Source of the DNA: DASUSF01 sp036375275
Lineage (GTDB): Bacteria > Pseudomonadota > Alphaproteobacteria > Geminicoccales > Geminicoccaceae
Reading direction: 5' to 3'
DNA length: 26,847 nt
NCBI GenBank assembly: GCA_036375275.1
Contig: DASUSF010000313.1
Coordinates: 1 to 26,847, forward strand
Made by a program: the position numbers and the translations under genes. How positions within the stretch are numbered: position 1 is the stretch's first letter; each line of letters begins with the position of its first letter. Positions 1 to 9,870 of this stretch are shown here, in pieces. The notes under the pieces were generated by a model. It was not told where the DNA came from. It did no database searches and was given only the letters and a program-made list of their open reading frames with translations.

Positions 1-71
1 CGGTCGAGTAGGCCCAAGCGCCGGCGCGGGCGCGCCTCTCCGCGCCTGGCCTGGTAGGACAGGATCGCCGC

Positions 72-1445
72 CTACTGCGCCGCGGCGCGGACGGCGGCGC
101 GCTCCTCCTTGAGCGCTTCGGCGATCAGGAAGGCGAGCTCCAGCGCCTGCGAGGCGTTGAGCCGCGGGTCGCAGTGGGTGTGGTAGCGGGACGACAGGTG
201 ATCGTCGGTGATCGCCTGGGCGCCGCCGGTGCATTCGGTGACCTCCTGCCCGGTCAGCTCGAAATGCACCCCGCCGCCGTGCGTCCCCTCGGCCTTGTGG
301 ACCGCAAAGAAGCCCTGGACCTCGGCGAGGATGCGGTCGAACGGCCGGGTCTTGTAGCCGGTCGAGGACTTGATCGTGTTGCCGTGCATCGGATCGCAGC
401 ACCAGACGACGTGGCGACCCTCGCGCTGCACCGCCCGGATCAGCGCCGGCAGCCGGCGCTCGATCTGGTCGTGGCCCATCCGGGTGATCACGGTCAGCCG
501 CCCCGGGTCGTTCGCGGGGTTCAGGCTGGCGATCAGCCGGAGCAGGTCGTCCGCGCCGATGTTGGGCCCGGCCTTGATCCCGAGCGGGTTCGCGATGCCA
601 CGGCAGAACTCGACGTGGGCGCCCTCCGGGTCGCGGGTCCGCTCGCCGACCCAGACCATGTGCGCGCTGGTGTCGTACCAGAGGCCCGAGGTCGAATCGA
701 TCCGGGTCATCGCCTGCTCGAAGCCGAGCAGCAGCGCCTCGTGCGAGGTGTAGAGATCGGTCCGCTTGATCTCCGGGGTGGTCGCATCCGTGACCCCGCA
801 GGCCTCCATGAAGGCCAGCGATTCGGTGATCCGGTCGGCCATGTCGCGGTAGCGCTCGCCCTGCGGCGAGCGGTCGACGAAGCCGAGCATCCAGCTGTGC
901 ACGCGGTTCAGCGCCGCATAGCCGCCGTCGGTGAAGGCGCGGAGCAGGTTGAGGGTCGCCGCGGCGTGCATGTAGGCCTGGATCTGACGCTCGGGGTCCG
1001 GCGTCCGGCCCTCCTCGTCGAACTCCAGGGCGTTGACGATGTCGCCCCGGTAGCTCGGCAGCTCGATGCCGCCGTTGTTCTCCATCGGCGTCGAGCGCGG
1101 CTTCGCGAACTGGCCGGCCATCCGCCCGACCTTCACCACCGGCAGCGCCGCGCCGTAGGTGAGGACCACCGCCATCTGCAGGAGCACGCGGAGCGTGTCC
1201 CGGATGTTGTCGGGGTGGAACTCGGCGAACGACTCCGCGCAGTCGCCGCCCTGGAGCAGGAACGCGCGGCCGGCCGCGACCTCGGCGAGCCGCTCCTGGA
1301 GCCGCCGCGCCTCGCCAGCGAACACCAGCGGCGGAAAGGTCGACAGCCGCTTCTCGACCCGGCGAAGCGCCTCCGCGTCCGGGTAGTCCGGGATCTGCAG
1401 GACCGGCTTGCGCCGCCAGCTGTCCGGGCTCCAGTTCCTGATCAT
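72..1445 (-). CDS. Class II 3-deoxy-7-phosphoheptulonate (DAHP) synthase
   Basis: This enzyme condenses phosphoenolpyruvate and erythrose-4-phosphate to DAHP, the first step of the shikimate pathway, in the cytosol. The 457-residue product has the length and signatures of the plant/Mycobacterium-like class II family. GGDCAES at residues 66-72 supplies the metal-binding Cys69, followed by KVGRMAGQFAKPRS near 105-118. Further on come WCCDPMHGNT (metal His), HFELTGQEVTEC (metal Glu) and a C-terminal HTHCDPRLN (metal Asp). The ATG at 1445 is chosen because the protein starts MIRNW as in the family and a GGAGG lies 8 nt upstream (1454-1458 on the plus strand). The longer open frame running up to 2927 is a gor antisense-frame artefact. 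It lies 26 nt downstream of gor on the same strand, so the two are probably co-transcribed. There is no extra N-terminal regulatory domain. Family assignment is very secure; the symbol varies between organisms. Confidence 0.97.
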   Translation of the reverse strand: MIRNWSPDSWRRKPVLQIPDYPDAEALRRVEKRLSTFPPLVFAGEARRLQERLAEVAAGRAFLLQGGDCAESFAEFHPDNIRDTLRVLLQMAVVLTYGAALPVVKVGRMAGQFAKPRSTPMENNGGIELPSYRGDIVNALEFDEEGRTPDPERQIQAYMHAAATLNLLRAFTDGGYAALNRVHSWMLGFVDRSPQGERYRDMADRITESLAFMEACGVTDATTPEIKRTDLYTSHEALLLGFEQAMTRIDSTSGLWYDTSAHMVWVGERTRDPEGAHVEFCRGIANPLGIKAGPNIGADDLLRLIASLNPANDPGRLTVITRMGHDQIERRLPALIRAVQREGRHVVWCCDPMHGNTIKSSTGYKTRPFDRILAEVQGFFAVHKAEGTHGGGVHFELTGQEVTECTGGAQAITDDHLSSRYHTHCDPRLNASQALELAFLIAEALKEERAAVRAAAQ

Positions 1446-1471
1446 CCTCGATGCCTCCGGGGCTGCCGCCC

Positions 1472-2851
1472 TCACCTTGCCGCCTGATACATGGTCACGA
1501 ACTCCTCCGCGGCGGTCGGATGGAGCCCCACCGTCTCGTCGAACTGGCACTTGGTCGCGCCCGCGGTCATGGCGACCGCCAGCCCCTGGATGATCTCCGC
1601 GGCGTCCTCGCCGACCATGTGGCAGCCGAGCACCCGGTCCGTCGTCCGGTCGACCACCATCTTCATCATGGTCCGGACCGGCATGCCGGTCAGCGTGTGC
1701 TTGAGCGGCCGGAACGAGGTCCGGAAGACCTCGACGTCGAGCCGCCGCTCGCGCGCGCCCGCCTCGGTGAGCCCGGCCTGGGCGACCTCGGGCACGCTGA
1801 ACACGGCGGTCGGGATGGTCTCGTAGTTGACCCGGTGCGGGTGGTCGTTGAACAGGGTCTCGGCGATCACCCGGCCTTCCGCGATCGCGACCGGCGTGAG
1901 GTCGAACTGGCCGGCGTCGAGGCCGCTCCCGGCGTGGTCGCTGCAGTCGCCGACGGCATAGATGTGGGGGATGCTCGAGCGGTAGGCGTCGTCGACCACC
2001 ACCGCGCCGTCCGGGGTCATCCGGACATCGAGCGCCTCGAGCCCGAGGTGGCCGGTGTTGGGCCTGGGACCGCGGCCGGTGGCGTAGAGGGCCGCCGCGG
2101 CATCCACCTCGCCGCCGCTGGTGGTGAGCCTGACGCGCCCGCCGGCCGGCTCGATCGCCGTGACCACGGTGTCGGAGCGGATCAGGACGCCGTGGTTCTT
2201 GAGCTGCTCGTCGACCGCGGCGCGGACGTCCTCGTCGAAGCCCCGGAGCGGCAGCCCGCGCCGGAGGATCATCATGGTCTCGACGCCGAGCCCGGCGAGG
2301 ATGCTCGCGAGCTCGAGCCCGATGTAGCCGCCGCCGACCACCACCACCCGGTCCGGCCGCTCGCGCATCTCCTCGAGCACGAAGTCCGAGGTGATGGTGT
2401 GCTCGACTCCCGGGAGATCGGGCAGGCTCGGCCGGCCGCCGACCGCGATCAGGATCCGATCCGCGGTGAACCGCTCCTCGCCGACCTGGACCGTGTGGGC
2501 GTCGAGCAGCCGGCCGCGGCCGGGCACGAGCTGCACTCCGGCGCGCTCCAGCATGCCGATGTAGATCCCGTTCAACCGGTCGATCTCGCGGTCGCGGGCG
2601 TGGGTCAGGGCCGACCAGTCGAGCTCGGGTTCGGGCACCCGCCAGCCGTAGTGGCGGGCGGCGGCGAAGTGCTCCGGGAAGGTCGCGCCGTAGCGCATCA
2701 GCTTCTTCGGGATGCAGCCCCGGATCACGCAGGTCCCGCCGACCCGGCTGGACTCGCACAGGCCCACCTTCGCGCCGTACGTCGCCGACCTGCGGGCGCA
2801 GGCCACGCCGCCGGAGCCGCCGCCGATCACGAAGAGGTCGAAGTCGGCCAA
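1472..2851 (-). CDS. gor: Glutathione-disulfide reductase
   Basis: This is an NADPH-dependent flavoenzyme that reduces oxidised glutathione in the cytosol. The 459-residue protein shows the family order. An N-terminal FAD Rossmann motif GGGSGG (10-15) comes first, then the redox-active disulfide GGTCVIRGCIPKK with Cys41 and Cys46. A second Rossmann motif GGGYIGLE (173-180) follows, with an Arg pair at 197-198 that fits the NADPH 2'-phosphate. The C-terminal dimer-partner catalytic motif is HPTAAEE (444-450). The CVIRGC form of the disulfide is the plant/alphaproteobacterial GR type rather than that of dihydrolipoamide dehydrogenase or mercuric reductase. The start at 2851 gives MADFDLFVIGGG, with the FAD motif at the expected distance. 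It is the first gene of a gor-DAHP synthase pair. A hairpin lies in the leader 20 nt upstream. Confidence 0.95.
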   Translation of the reverse strand: MADFDLFVIGGGSGGVACARRSATYGAKVGLCESSRVGGTCVIRGCIPKKLMRYGATFPEHFAAARHYGWRVPEPELDWSALTHARDREIDRLNGIYIGMLERAGVQLVPGRGRLLDAHTVQVGEERFTADRILIAVGGRPSLPDLPGVEHTITSDFVLEEMRERPDRVVVVGGGYIGLELASILAGLGVETMMILRRGLPLRGFDEDVRAAVDEQLKNHGVLIRSDTVVTAIEPAGGRVRLTTSGGEVDAAAALYATGRGPRPNTGHLGLEALDVRMTPDGAVVVDDAYRSSIPHIYAVGDCSDHAGSGLDAGQFDLTPVAIAEGRVIAETLFNDHPHRVNYETIPTAVFSVPEVAQAGLTEAGARERRLDVEVFRTSFRPLKHTLTGMPVRTMMKMVVDRTTDRVLGCHMVGEDAAEIIQGLAVAMTAGATKCQFDETVGLHPTAAEEFVTMYQAAR

Positions 2852-2861
2852 CGCCTGCCCC

Positions 2862-2896
2862 CGAAAAGAAGATGGCCGGAACGCGGCCCGGCCATC
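2862..2896 (-). terminator. Rho-independent terminator downstream of gabD
   Basis: A 9-bp perfect inverted repeat (GATGGCCGG at 2871-2879, CCGGCCATC at 2888-2896, 8-nt loop) is followed on the minus strand by the T-rich run TCTTCTTTTC. It begins about 53 nt after the gabD stop codon and ends about 10 nt before the gor start. It therefore fits a gabD terminator, and it could also act as a leader hairpin for gor if there is read-through. Confidence 0.7.
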
Positions 2897-2949
2897 CCGT
2901 TACAAGACAGGTCCGCCGCCCGATCAAGGGCGGCAGACCCGTTCGTCCG

Positions 2950-4428
2950 TCAGATGCCGCCGAGGTTGACGTACTTGATCTCGAGATACTCGTCGATCCC
3001 GTACTTCGAGCCCTCGCGGCCGACGCCCGAGTGCTTGAAGCCGCCGAACGGCGCCACCTCGGTCGAGAAGATGCCGTCGTTGACCGACACGATCCCCGCC
3101 TCGAGCGCCTCGGCGACCTTGATCACCCGGCCGATGTCGCGCGCGAAGAAGTAGCTCGCGAGGCCGTACTCGGTCTTGTTGGCGAGCCGGATCACCTCGT
3201 CCTCGTCCTTGAACCGGTAGAGCGGCGCCACCGGGCCGAAGGTCTCCTCGCTGGTGATCAGCATGTTGTCGTTGCACTCGGTCAGCACGGTCGGCTCGTA
3301 GAACAGGCCGCCCAGCTCGTGCCGCTTGCCGCCGAGCAGGATCTTCGCGCCCTTGTCCTTGGCGTCGCTGACGTGCCGCTCGACCTTCTCGACCGCCGCC
3401 GGCTCGATCAGGGGACCGGCCGTGACGTCCTTGTCGAGCCCGGCGCCGACCTTGAGCTGCTTCGTCGCCGCCGCGAACTTCTCGGCGAACTCGTCGTAGA
3501 TGCTGTCCTGGACGTAGATCCGGTTGGTGCAGACGCAGGTCTGGCCGGAATTCCGGAACTTGCACTGCATCGCGCCCTTGACGGCGGCGTCGACGTCGGC
3601 GTCGGCGAACACGATGAACGGCGCGTTGCCGCCGAGCTCCATGCTGACCTTCTTGACCGTGTCGGCGCACTGCTTCATCAGGATCTTGCCGACCTCGGTC
3701 GAGCCGGTGAACGACAGCTTGCGCACCTTGTCGTTGGCGCAGAGCTCGCCGCCGATCTCGCGCGCCGAGCCGGTGACCACGTTGAACACGCCCTTCGGGA
3801 TCCCCGCCCGCTCGGCGAGCTCGGCCAGCGCCAGCGCGCTGTACGGGGTGAAGCCGGCCGGCTTGACCACGACGGTGCAGCCCGCCGCGAGCGCCGGCGC
3901 GCACTTCCGGGTGATCATCGCGTTCGGGAAGTTCCAGGGCGTGATCGCGGCGCAGACCCCGACCGGCTGCTTGAACACCATCAGCCGGCGGTTGTCGGCG
4001 ATGGTCGGGATGATGTCGCCGTAGACCCGCTTGCCCTCCTCGGCGTACCACTCGACGAAGGACGCGCCGTAGGCGATCTCGCCCCGCGACTCGGCGAGCG
4101 GCTTGCCCTGCTCGCGGGTCATCAGGATCGCGAGGTCCTCCTGGTTCTCCATCATCAGGTCGAACCACTTCCGGAGGATCTTCGAGCGCTCCTTGGCCGT
4201 GGTCTTGCTCCACGACCTGAACGCGACCTCGGCGGCGTCGATCGCGCGCCGCGTCTCCGCAGCGCCCATGTTCGGGACCGTGCCGACCACCTCGCCGCTC
4301 GCCGGATCGCTGACCTCGAGCGTCTTCCGGCTGTCCGCGTCGGCCCAGGCGCCGTCGATGTAGCACTGCTGGCGGAACAGCGACGGATCGGACAGCTGGA
4401 TCGTGAAGTCCTTGAGCGCAGTGGCCAT
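2950..4428 (-). CDS. gabD: NADP-dependent succinate-semialdehyde dehydrogenase (GabD type)
   Basis: This cytosolic aldehyde dehydrogenase oxidises succinate semialdehyde to succinate, the last step of the GABA shunt. The 492-residue protein has the ALDH features. PWNFP lies near residues 164-168, the KPAGFTP cofactor loop near 189-195, and FTGSTEVGK near 240-248. The general base is Glu264 in MELGG, and the nucleophile is Cys298 in GQTCVC. The second cysteine (Cys300) in that motif is characteristic of GabD-type SSADHs. The start MATALKDF at 4428 is preferred over an upstream in-frame ATG (4575), because GGAGGG sits about 6 nt before it and the extra 49 residues are low-complexity. No gabT aminotransferase is adjacent. 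The substrate is inferred from motif similarity, and glutarate semialdehyde is an alternative. Confidence 0.9.
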   Translation of the reverse strand: MATALKDFTIQLSDPSLFRQQCYIDGAWADADSRKTLEVSDPASGEVVGTVPNMGAAETRRAIDAAEVAFRSWSKTTAKERSKILRKWFDLMMENQEDLAILMTREQGKPLAESRGEIAYGASFVEWYAEEGKRVYGDIIPTIADNRRLMVFKQPVGVCAAITPWNFPNAMITRKCAPALAAGCTVVVKPAGFTPYSALALAELAERAGIPKGVFNVVTGSAREIGGELCANDKVRKLSFTGSTEVGKILMKQCADTVKKVSMELGGNAPFIVFADADVDAAVKGAMQCKFRNSGQTCVCTNRIYVQDSIYDEFAEKFAAATKQLKVGAGLDKDVTAGPLIEPAAVEKVERHVSDAKDKGAKILLGGKRHELGGLFYEPTVLTECNDNMLITSEETFGPVAPLYRFKDEDEVIRLANKTEYGLASYFFARDIGRVIKVAEALEAGIVSVNDGIFSTEVAPFGGFKHSGVGREGSKYGIDEYLEIKYVNLGGI

Positions 4429-4504
4429 GGTTGACCCTCCCCTGGGACGCGCTCTGCCGGGGGCCGGCGGCGCGCCGATGTATGTGGATGAATCCGGGAC
4501 CGCG

Positions 4505-4532
4505 AGTATAGGCGGCCGCCCGGTCGCGGCAA
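4505..4532 (-). promoter_or_regulatory. Predicted sigma70-like promoter of gabD
   Basis: On the minus strand, TTGCCG (plus 4527-4532) and TATACT (plus 4505-4510) are separated by 16 nt. TATACT stands out in very GC-rich DNA. The predicted transcription start would be near 4498, giving a leader of about 70 nt to the gabD ATG at 4428. The prediction is based on the hexamers only. Confidence 0.5.
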
Positions 4533-4684
4533 GCGCACCCGGACGACGGTCCGCGGCCCCGTCGTGGCTTCCCACGTGGGGACCATCGGCGGCGAGTCAA
4601 CCGATGAGCAGCGTGCGGCGCGCTCTTGCCGGCGTGCCCGGCCCGGCCGAAGCTCGACGCCTTAGATGGCGCGGAGGCTGCGAT

Positions 4685-5161
4685 ATGAGCGACGACCGAC
4701 CGACCGCACTCGACGTCACGACGGTCGAGCCCGACACCGGCACGGATTATCCGGCACCGTTCCGCGCCGCCGTCGCCGGTCGCGAGCGGCGACGCCTCGG
4801 CGAACGGTTCGGGCTCAGCCAGTTCGGCGTCAACCTGACCCGCCTGCCGCCCGGCGCGATGTCCTCCCAGCGTCACTGGCACACCCGCGAGGACGAGTTC
4901 GTCTACGTCCTGGAAGGCGAGCTCGTCCTGGTCACCGACGCCGGCGAGACCGTCCTCCGGCCGGGCATGTGCGCGGGCTTCCCGGCCGGCAGCCGCGACG
5001 GCCACCATCTCGTCAACCGCTCGGGGCGGGACGCGCTGCTGATCGAGGTCGGGACCCGCGCCGGGCTCGACGACGAGGCGGTCTACAGCGACATCGACAT
5101 GGAGCTCCGCCGCTTCGGCGACGGCCACCGCTACGTCCGCAAGTCCGGCGAGCCCTACTGA
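4685..5161 (+). CDS. Small cupin-domain protein
   Basis: This is a 158-residue single-domain cupin of unknown substrate. Cupin motif 1 is visible as HWHTREDEFVYVLEGE, with two metal-type histidines and a glutamate. Motif 2 is the G-rich segment around RPGMCAGFPAG followed by DGHHLVN. The closest general resemblance is to stand-alone cytosolic cupins often annotated as mannose-6-phosphate isomerase-like or 'cupin domain-containing protein'; no catalytic role can be read from the sequence. The ATG at 4685 is chosen because a GGAGG lies about 8 nt upstream and the protein then begins just before the beta-barrel. It is divergent from gabD across a 256-nt gap and 71 nt upstream of the molybdenum hydroxylase gene on the same strand, so co-transcription is possible. 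Confidence 0.85.
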   Translation: MSDDRPTALDVTTVEPDTGTDYPAPFRAAVAGRERRRLGERFGLSQFGVNLTRLPPGAMSSQRHWHTREDEFVYVLEGELVLVTDAGETVLRPGMCAGFPAGSRDGHHLVNRSGRDALLIEVGTRAGLDDEAVYSDIDMELRRFGDGHRYVRKSGEPY

Positions 5162-5232
5162 GCGGCGGGGCATCGGCTTGTGAGGGCCCGCGGGATCGGC
5201 TAAGGCCGCTCTGCAGCATCGGGAGGAGCGGC

Positions 5233-7578
5233 ATGCAGTTCGGCATCGGTCAGCCGGTCAGGCGGGAGGAGGACCCCCGCTTCATCACCGGCCAGGGGCG
5301 CTACACCGACGACCACGTGCCGGACCGGCTCGGGCACGCCTGCTTCCTCCGCGCGCCGGTCGCGAAGGCGGTGATCCGGAGCATCGACACCGGGGCGGCG
5401 CGCGCGCTGCCGGGCGTGCTCGCGGTCTACACGGCGGCCGACACGGCGGCGCTCGGCCCGATGCCGATCCTGGTGCCGAAGCTCCGCCAGCTGGAGCGCG
5501 CCGACGGCTCGCCCATGCCGATCCCGGAGCGGCGCGCGATCAGCGGCGAGCGGATCGTGCACCTCGGCGAGATCGTCGCGATGGTGGTCGCGGAGAGCCG
5601 GAGCGCGGCCCGCGACGCGGTCGAGCTGATCGAGCTCGACCTCGAGGAGCAGGCGCCGGCCGCCACCCTCGCCCGCGCGCTCGAGCCCGGCGCTCCGCCG
5701 GTCTGGGACGAGGCGCCGGACAACGTCGCGTTCACCGTCCGGATGGGCGACGAGGCCAGGGTGGAGGCGGCGCTCGGCGAGGCGGCGCACGTGGCCCTGG
5801 TCGAGATCCCGGTCAACCGCCTCGCCATGAGCCCGATGGAGCCGCGCGGCGGGCTCGGCGAGTTCGACCCGGCGACCGGCCGCTACACCCTCACCTCCGG
5901 CCACCAGAACCCGCACGACCTCCGCGACATCTTCTGTGATGACGTCTTCCGGATCGGCCGCGACCGGCTCCGGGTGATCAGCCCGGACATGGGCGGCTCG
6001 TTCGGCATGCGCGCGGACAGCTCGCCCGAGCTCGCGCTGGTCCTGTTCGCCGCCGGGAAGCTCGGCCGGCCAGTGAAGTGGATCGCCGACCGGAGCGAGT
6101 GCTTCCTCGCCGACCCGCACGGCCGGGACGAGGTCATGCGGGTCCGCCTCGGGCTCGACGCCGAGGGGCGGTTCACGGCGCTCCGGATCGACGTCGCGGC
6201 CGCGCTCGGCGCCTACTTCACCTTCTTCAGCCCGCTCCCGACCTTCGGCAACCTCCCGGGCTGCGCCGGCCCGTACCGCACGCCCGCGATCTACGGCGAG
6301 GTCAGGGGAGTGTTCACCAACACCACGCCGATCGCGCCCTACCGGGGCGCCGGCCGGCCCGAGGCGAGCCTCGCCATCGAGCACGCGATCGACGTCGCGG
6401 CCCGCGAGCTCGGGCTGGATCGCGGCGAGCTGCGGCGGAAGAACCTGATCTCGCCGGACGCCATGCCGTTCCAGACCGGCCTCACCTTCAACTACGACAG
6501 CGGCGACTTCGGCCGCGTCCTCGACCGCGCGCTGGAGCTCGCCGACGTCGCCGGCTTCGAGCAGCGCCGGCAGGAAGCGGCGAACCGCGGCCGGGCGCTC
6601 GGCCTCGGCATCGCCTCGACGGTCGAGCAGGCGGCGGGGCTGTTCGACGAGGCGGCCGAGCTCCGCTTCGAGGCCGACGGCAGCGTCACCATGGCGATGG
6701 GCACCCACTCCCACGGCCAGGGCCACGAGACCACCTTCAAGCAGGTGCTGCACCAGCAGCTCGGCGTGCCGTTCGAGAAGATCCGCTTCGTCCAGGGCGA
6801 CACCGACCTCGTCGCCTACGGCCACGGCACCGGCGGCTCCCGCTGCTCGGGGCTCGGCGGCAGTGCCCTGGTCCGGGCCGCCGACGGGATCATCGACAAG
6901 GGCAAGGAGATCGCGTCCCACCTGTTCGAGGCGGCGGTCGCCGACGTCCGCTTCGAGGGCGGGCGGTTCACCGTCGCCGGCACCGACCGGAGCCTCACCC
7001 TCGACGAGATCGCCCGCGCCGCCCACGAGCGGGACGACCTGCCGGACGCGCTCAAGGGGGGGCTCGCCGCCGACGGGCGCTTCAAGCACGACGGGCCGAC
7101 CTTCCCGAACGGGTGCCACGTCGCGGAGGTCGAGGTCGACCCGGAGACCGGGACCACGCAGCTGCTCCGCTACACCGCGGTCGGCGACTACGGCACGGTC
7201 CTGAACCCGCTCCTGCTCGAGGGCCAGGTCCACGGCGGGATCGTCCAGGGGGTGGGCCAGATCCTGATGGAGGACCTCGACTACGACCCGGACTCGGGCC
7301 AGCTCCGGACCGGCTCGTTCATGGACTACACCATGCCGCGCGCCGACGGCGTGCCGTTCATCCGGTTCGCGAGCGAGCCGGCGCCGACGCCCAAGAACCC
7401 GCTCGGCGTCAAGGGCGTGGGCGAGAGCGGCACGGTCGGCTCGATGCCGGCGGTGATGAACGCGGTGGTCGACGCCCTCGCCCCCTACGGCGTGCGCACG
7501 ATCGCGATGCCCGCCACCCCGCACCGGGTCTGGCAGGCGATCAGCCGCGCCGCAGGGACGAAAGAGGCGGCCGACTGA
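5233..7578 (+). CDS. Xanthine dehydrogenase/CO dehydrogenase-family molybdopterin-binding large subunit
   Basis: This 781-residue protein belongs to the molybdenum hydroxylase large subunit family (CoxL / aldehyde oxidase type). These subunits hold the molybdopterin-cytosine cofactor and hydroxylate an aldehyde, aromatic heterocycle or similar substrate. The N-terminus IGQPVRREEDPRFITGQGRYTDD is the typical a/b hammerhead start. APYRGAGR at residues 368-375 corresponds to the 'form II' loop rather than the AYRCSFR loop of genuine CO dehydrogenase. GVGESGTVG near the C-terminus provides the catalytic glutamate (Glu731). The ATG at 5233 has GGGAGGAG just upstream. The usual partners, a small 2Fe-2S subunit and a medium FAD subunit, are not next to it. 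The electron-transfer chain must therefore be encoded elsewhere, or the protein pairs differently. The substrate is unknown. Confidence 0.92.
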   Translation: MQFGIGQPVRREEDPRFITGQGRYTDDHVPDRLGHACFLRAPVAKAVIRSIDTGAARALPGVLAVYTAADTAALGPMPILVPKLRQLERADGSPMPIPERRAISGERIVHLGEIVAMVVAESRSAARDAVELIELDLEEQAPAATLARALEPGAPPVWDEAPDNVAFTVRMGDEARVEAALGEAAHVALVEIPVNRLAMSPMEPRGGLGEFDPATGRYTLTSGHQNPHDLRDIFCDDVFRIGRDRLRVISPDMGGSFGMRADSSPELALVLFAAGKLGRPVKWIADRSECFLADPHGRDEVMRVRLGLDAEGRFTALRIDVAAALGAYFTFFSPLPTFGNLPGCAGPYRTPAIYGEVRGVFTNTTPIAPYRGAGRPEASLAIEHAIDVAARELGLDRGELRRKNLISPDAMPFQTGLTFNYDSGDFGRVLDRALELADVAGFEQRRQEAANRGRALGLGIASTVEQAAGLFDEAAELRFEADGSVTMAMGTHSHGQGHETTFKQVLHQQLGVPFEKIRFVQGDTDLVAYGHGTGGSRCSGLGGSALVRAADGIIDKGKEIASHLFEAAVADVRFEGGRFTVAGTDRSLTLDEIARAAHERDDLPDALKGGLAADGRFKHDGPTFPNGCHVAEVEVDPETGTTQLLRYTAVGDYGTVLNPLLLEGQVHGGIVQGVGQILMEDLDYDPDSGQLRTGSFMDYTMPRADGVPFIRFASEPAPTPKNPLGVKGVGESGTVGSMPAVMNAVVDALAPYGVRTIAMPATPHRVWQAISRAAGTKEAAD

Positions 7579-7605
7579 GCCTCGACCAGGCCAGTGTCCG
7601 GTTGA

Positions 7606-7923
7606 TCAGCCGATATCGTCGAGGAGGTCATTCCAACCAGCGTCATCCGATCCTAACGTAGCCACGGCATAGCGTGCGAAAATACGTTCCTCGGTCTTGA
7701 AATTGCACATTTCCAGTTGACGGCGTAGCTGCGTGATCGCGTTGCGCTCCGCGCGCCAATCGGATGGCGTCGCGCCAATCACCCATCGGAACGGCTTGCC
7801 GTTTAGACGCCCCTTGATCACGAAGTGCTTGCTACGCCTGACTTCCACATCTTCGAGACCCTTCTCTTGCAGCCTCGCGATGACTTTGGCAGGCCAAGGA
7901 GGGAGACCATAAAGAGAACGCAT
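7606..7923 (-). CDS. Small uncharacterised protein in a low-GC stretch
   Basis: This 105-residue protein has no function I can assign. It has a basic N-terminal half with a beta-strand-like segment RRSKHFVIKGRLNGKPFRW. This is followed by a motif of the form TPSDWRAERNAITQLRRQL, which resembles the '...G..TPSD.R...NA...LRR.L' pattern of small widespread proteobacterial/phage proteins with a HicA- or dsRBD-like layout. That resemblance is from memory and weak. The acidic C-terminal tail DDAGWNDLLDDIG is notable. The nucleotide composition (mid-50s % GC by eye, with more varied codons) differs clearly from the roughly 70% GC neighbours, suggesting transfer. It lies directly downstream of glmS, where Tn7-like elements insert. 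No clear Shine-Dalgarno precedes the ATG at 7923. Confidence 0.65.
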   Translation of the reverse strand: MRSLYGLPPWPAKVIARLQEKGLEDVEVRRSKHFVIKGRLNGKPFRWVIGATPSDWRAERNAITQLRRQLEMCNFKTEERIFARYAVATLGSDDAGWNDLLDDIG

Positions 7924-8001
7924 GTGCCATCACCGCTTGTGTGCAGTGACGACATTCACGTCATTCTCATAACATATCCTTGAGAGTCCATCCGTCCGCC
8001 G

Positions 8002-9825
<1,824 letters not shown>

Positions 9826-9870
9826 GACCCAGTTCTCCTGCTCTCGGATGGGGTGGCTCGATCCATGACA

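Noticed and set aside
1..71. Possible end of another gene before the DAHP synthase stop
   Set aside because: No start, motif or stable frame is visible in 71 nt. I see nothing definable there.
1446..2927. N-terminal extension that would fuse extra residues to the DAHP synthase
   Set aside because: The extension is an out-of-frame reading of gor. The authentic start at 1445 has a good ribosome site and the family N-terminus.
4429..4575. 49-residue N-terminal extension of GabD
   Set aside because: The extension is low-complexity, and a strong GGAGGG precedes the internal ATG. The predicted promoter lies inside the extension.
4571..4580. Perfect palindrome CCCACGTGGG between gabD and the cupin gene
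   Set aside because: A single 10-bp GC-rich palindrome is likely by chance here, and no second copy was found.
9826..9870. glmS ribozyme / riboswitch
   Set aside because: The gap to glmU is only 45 nt, it does not show the ribozyme core, and the element is known from Firmicutes-type genomes.
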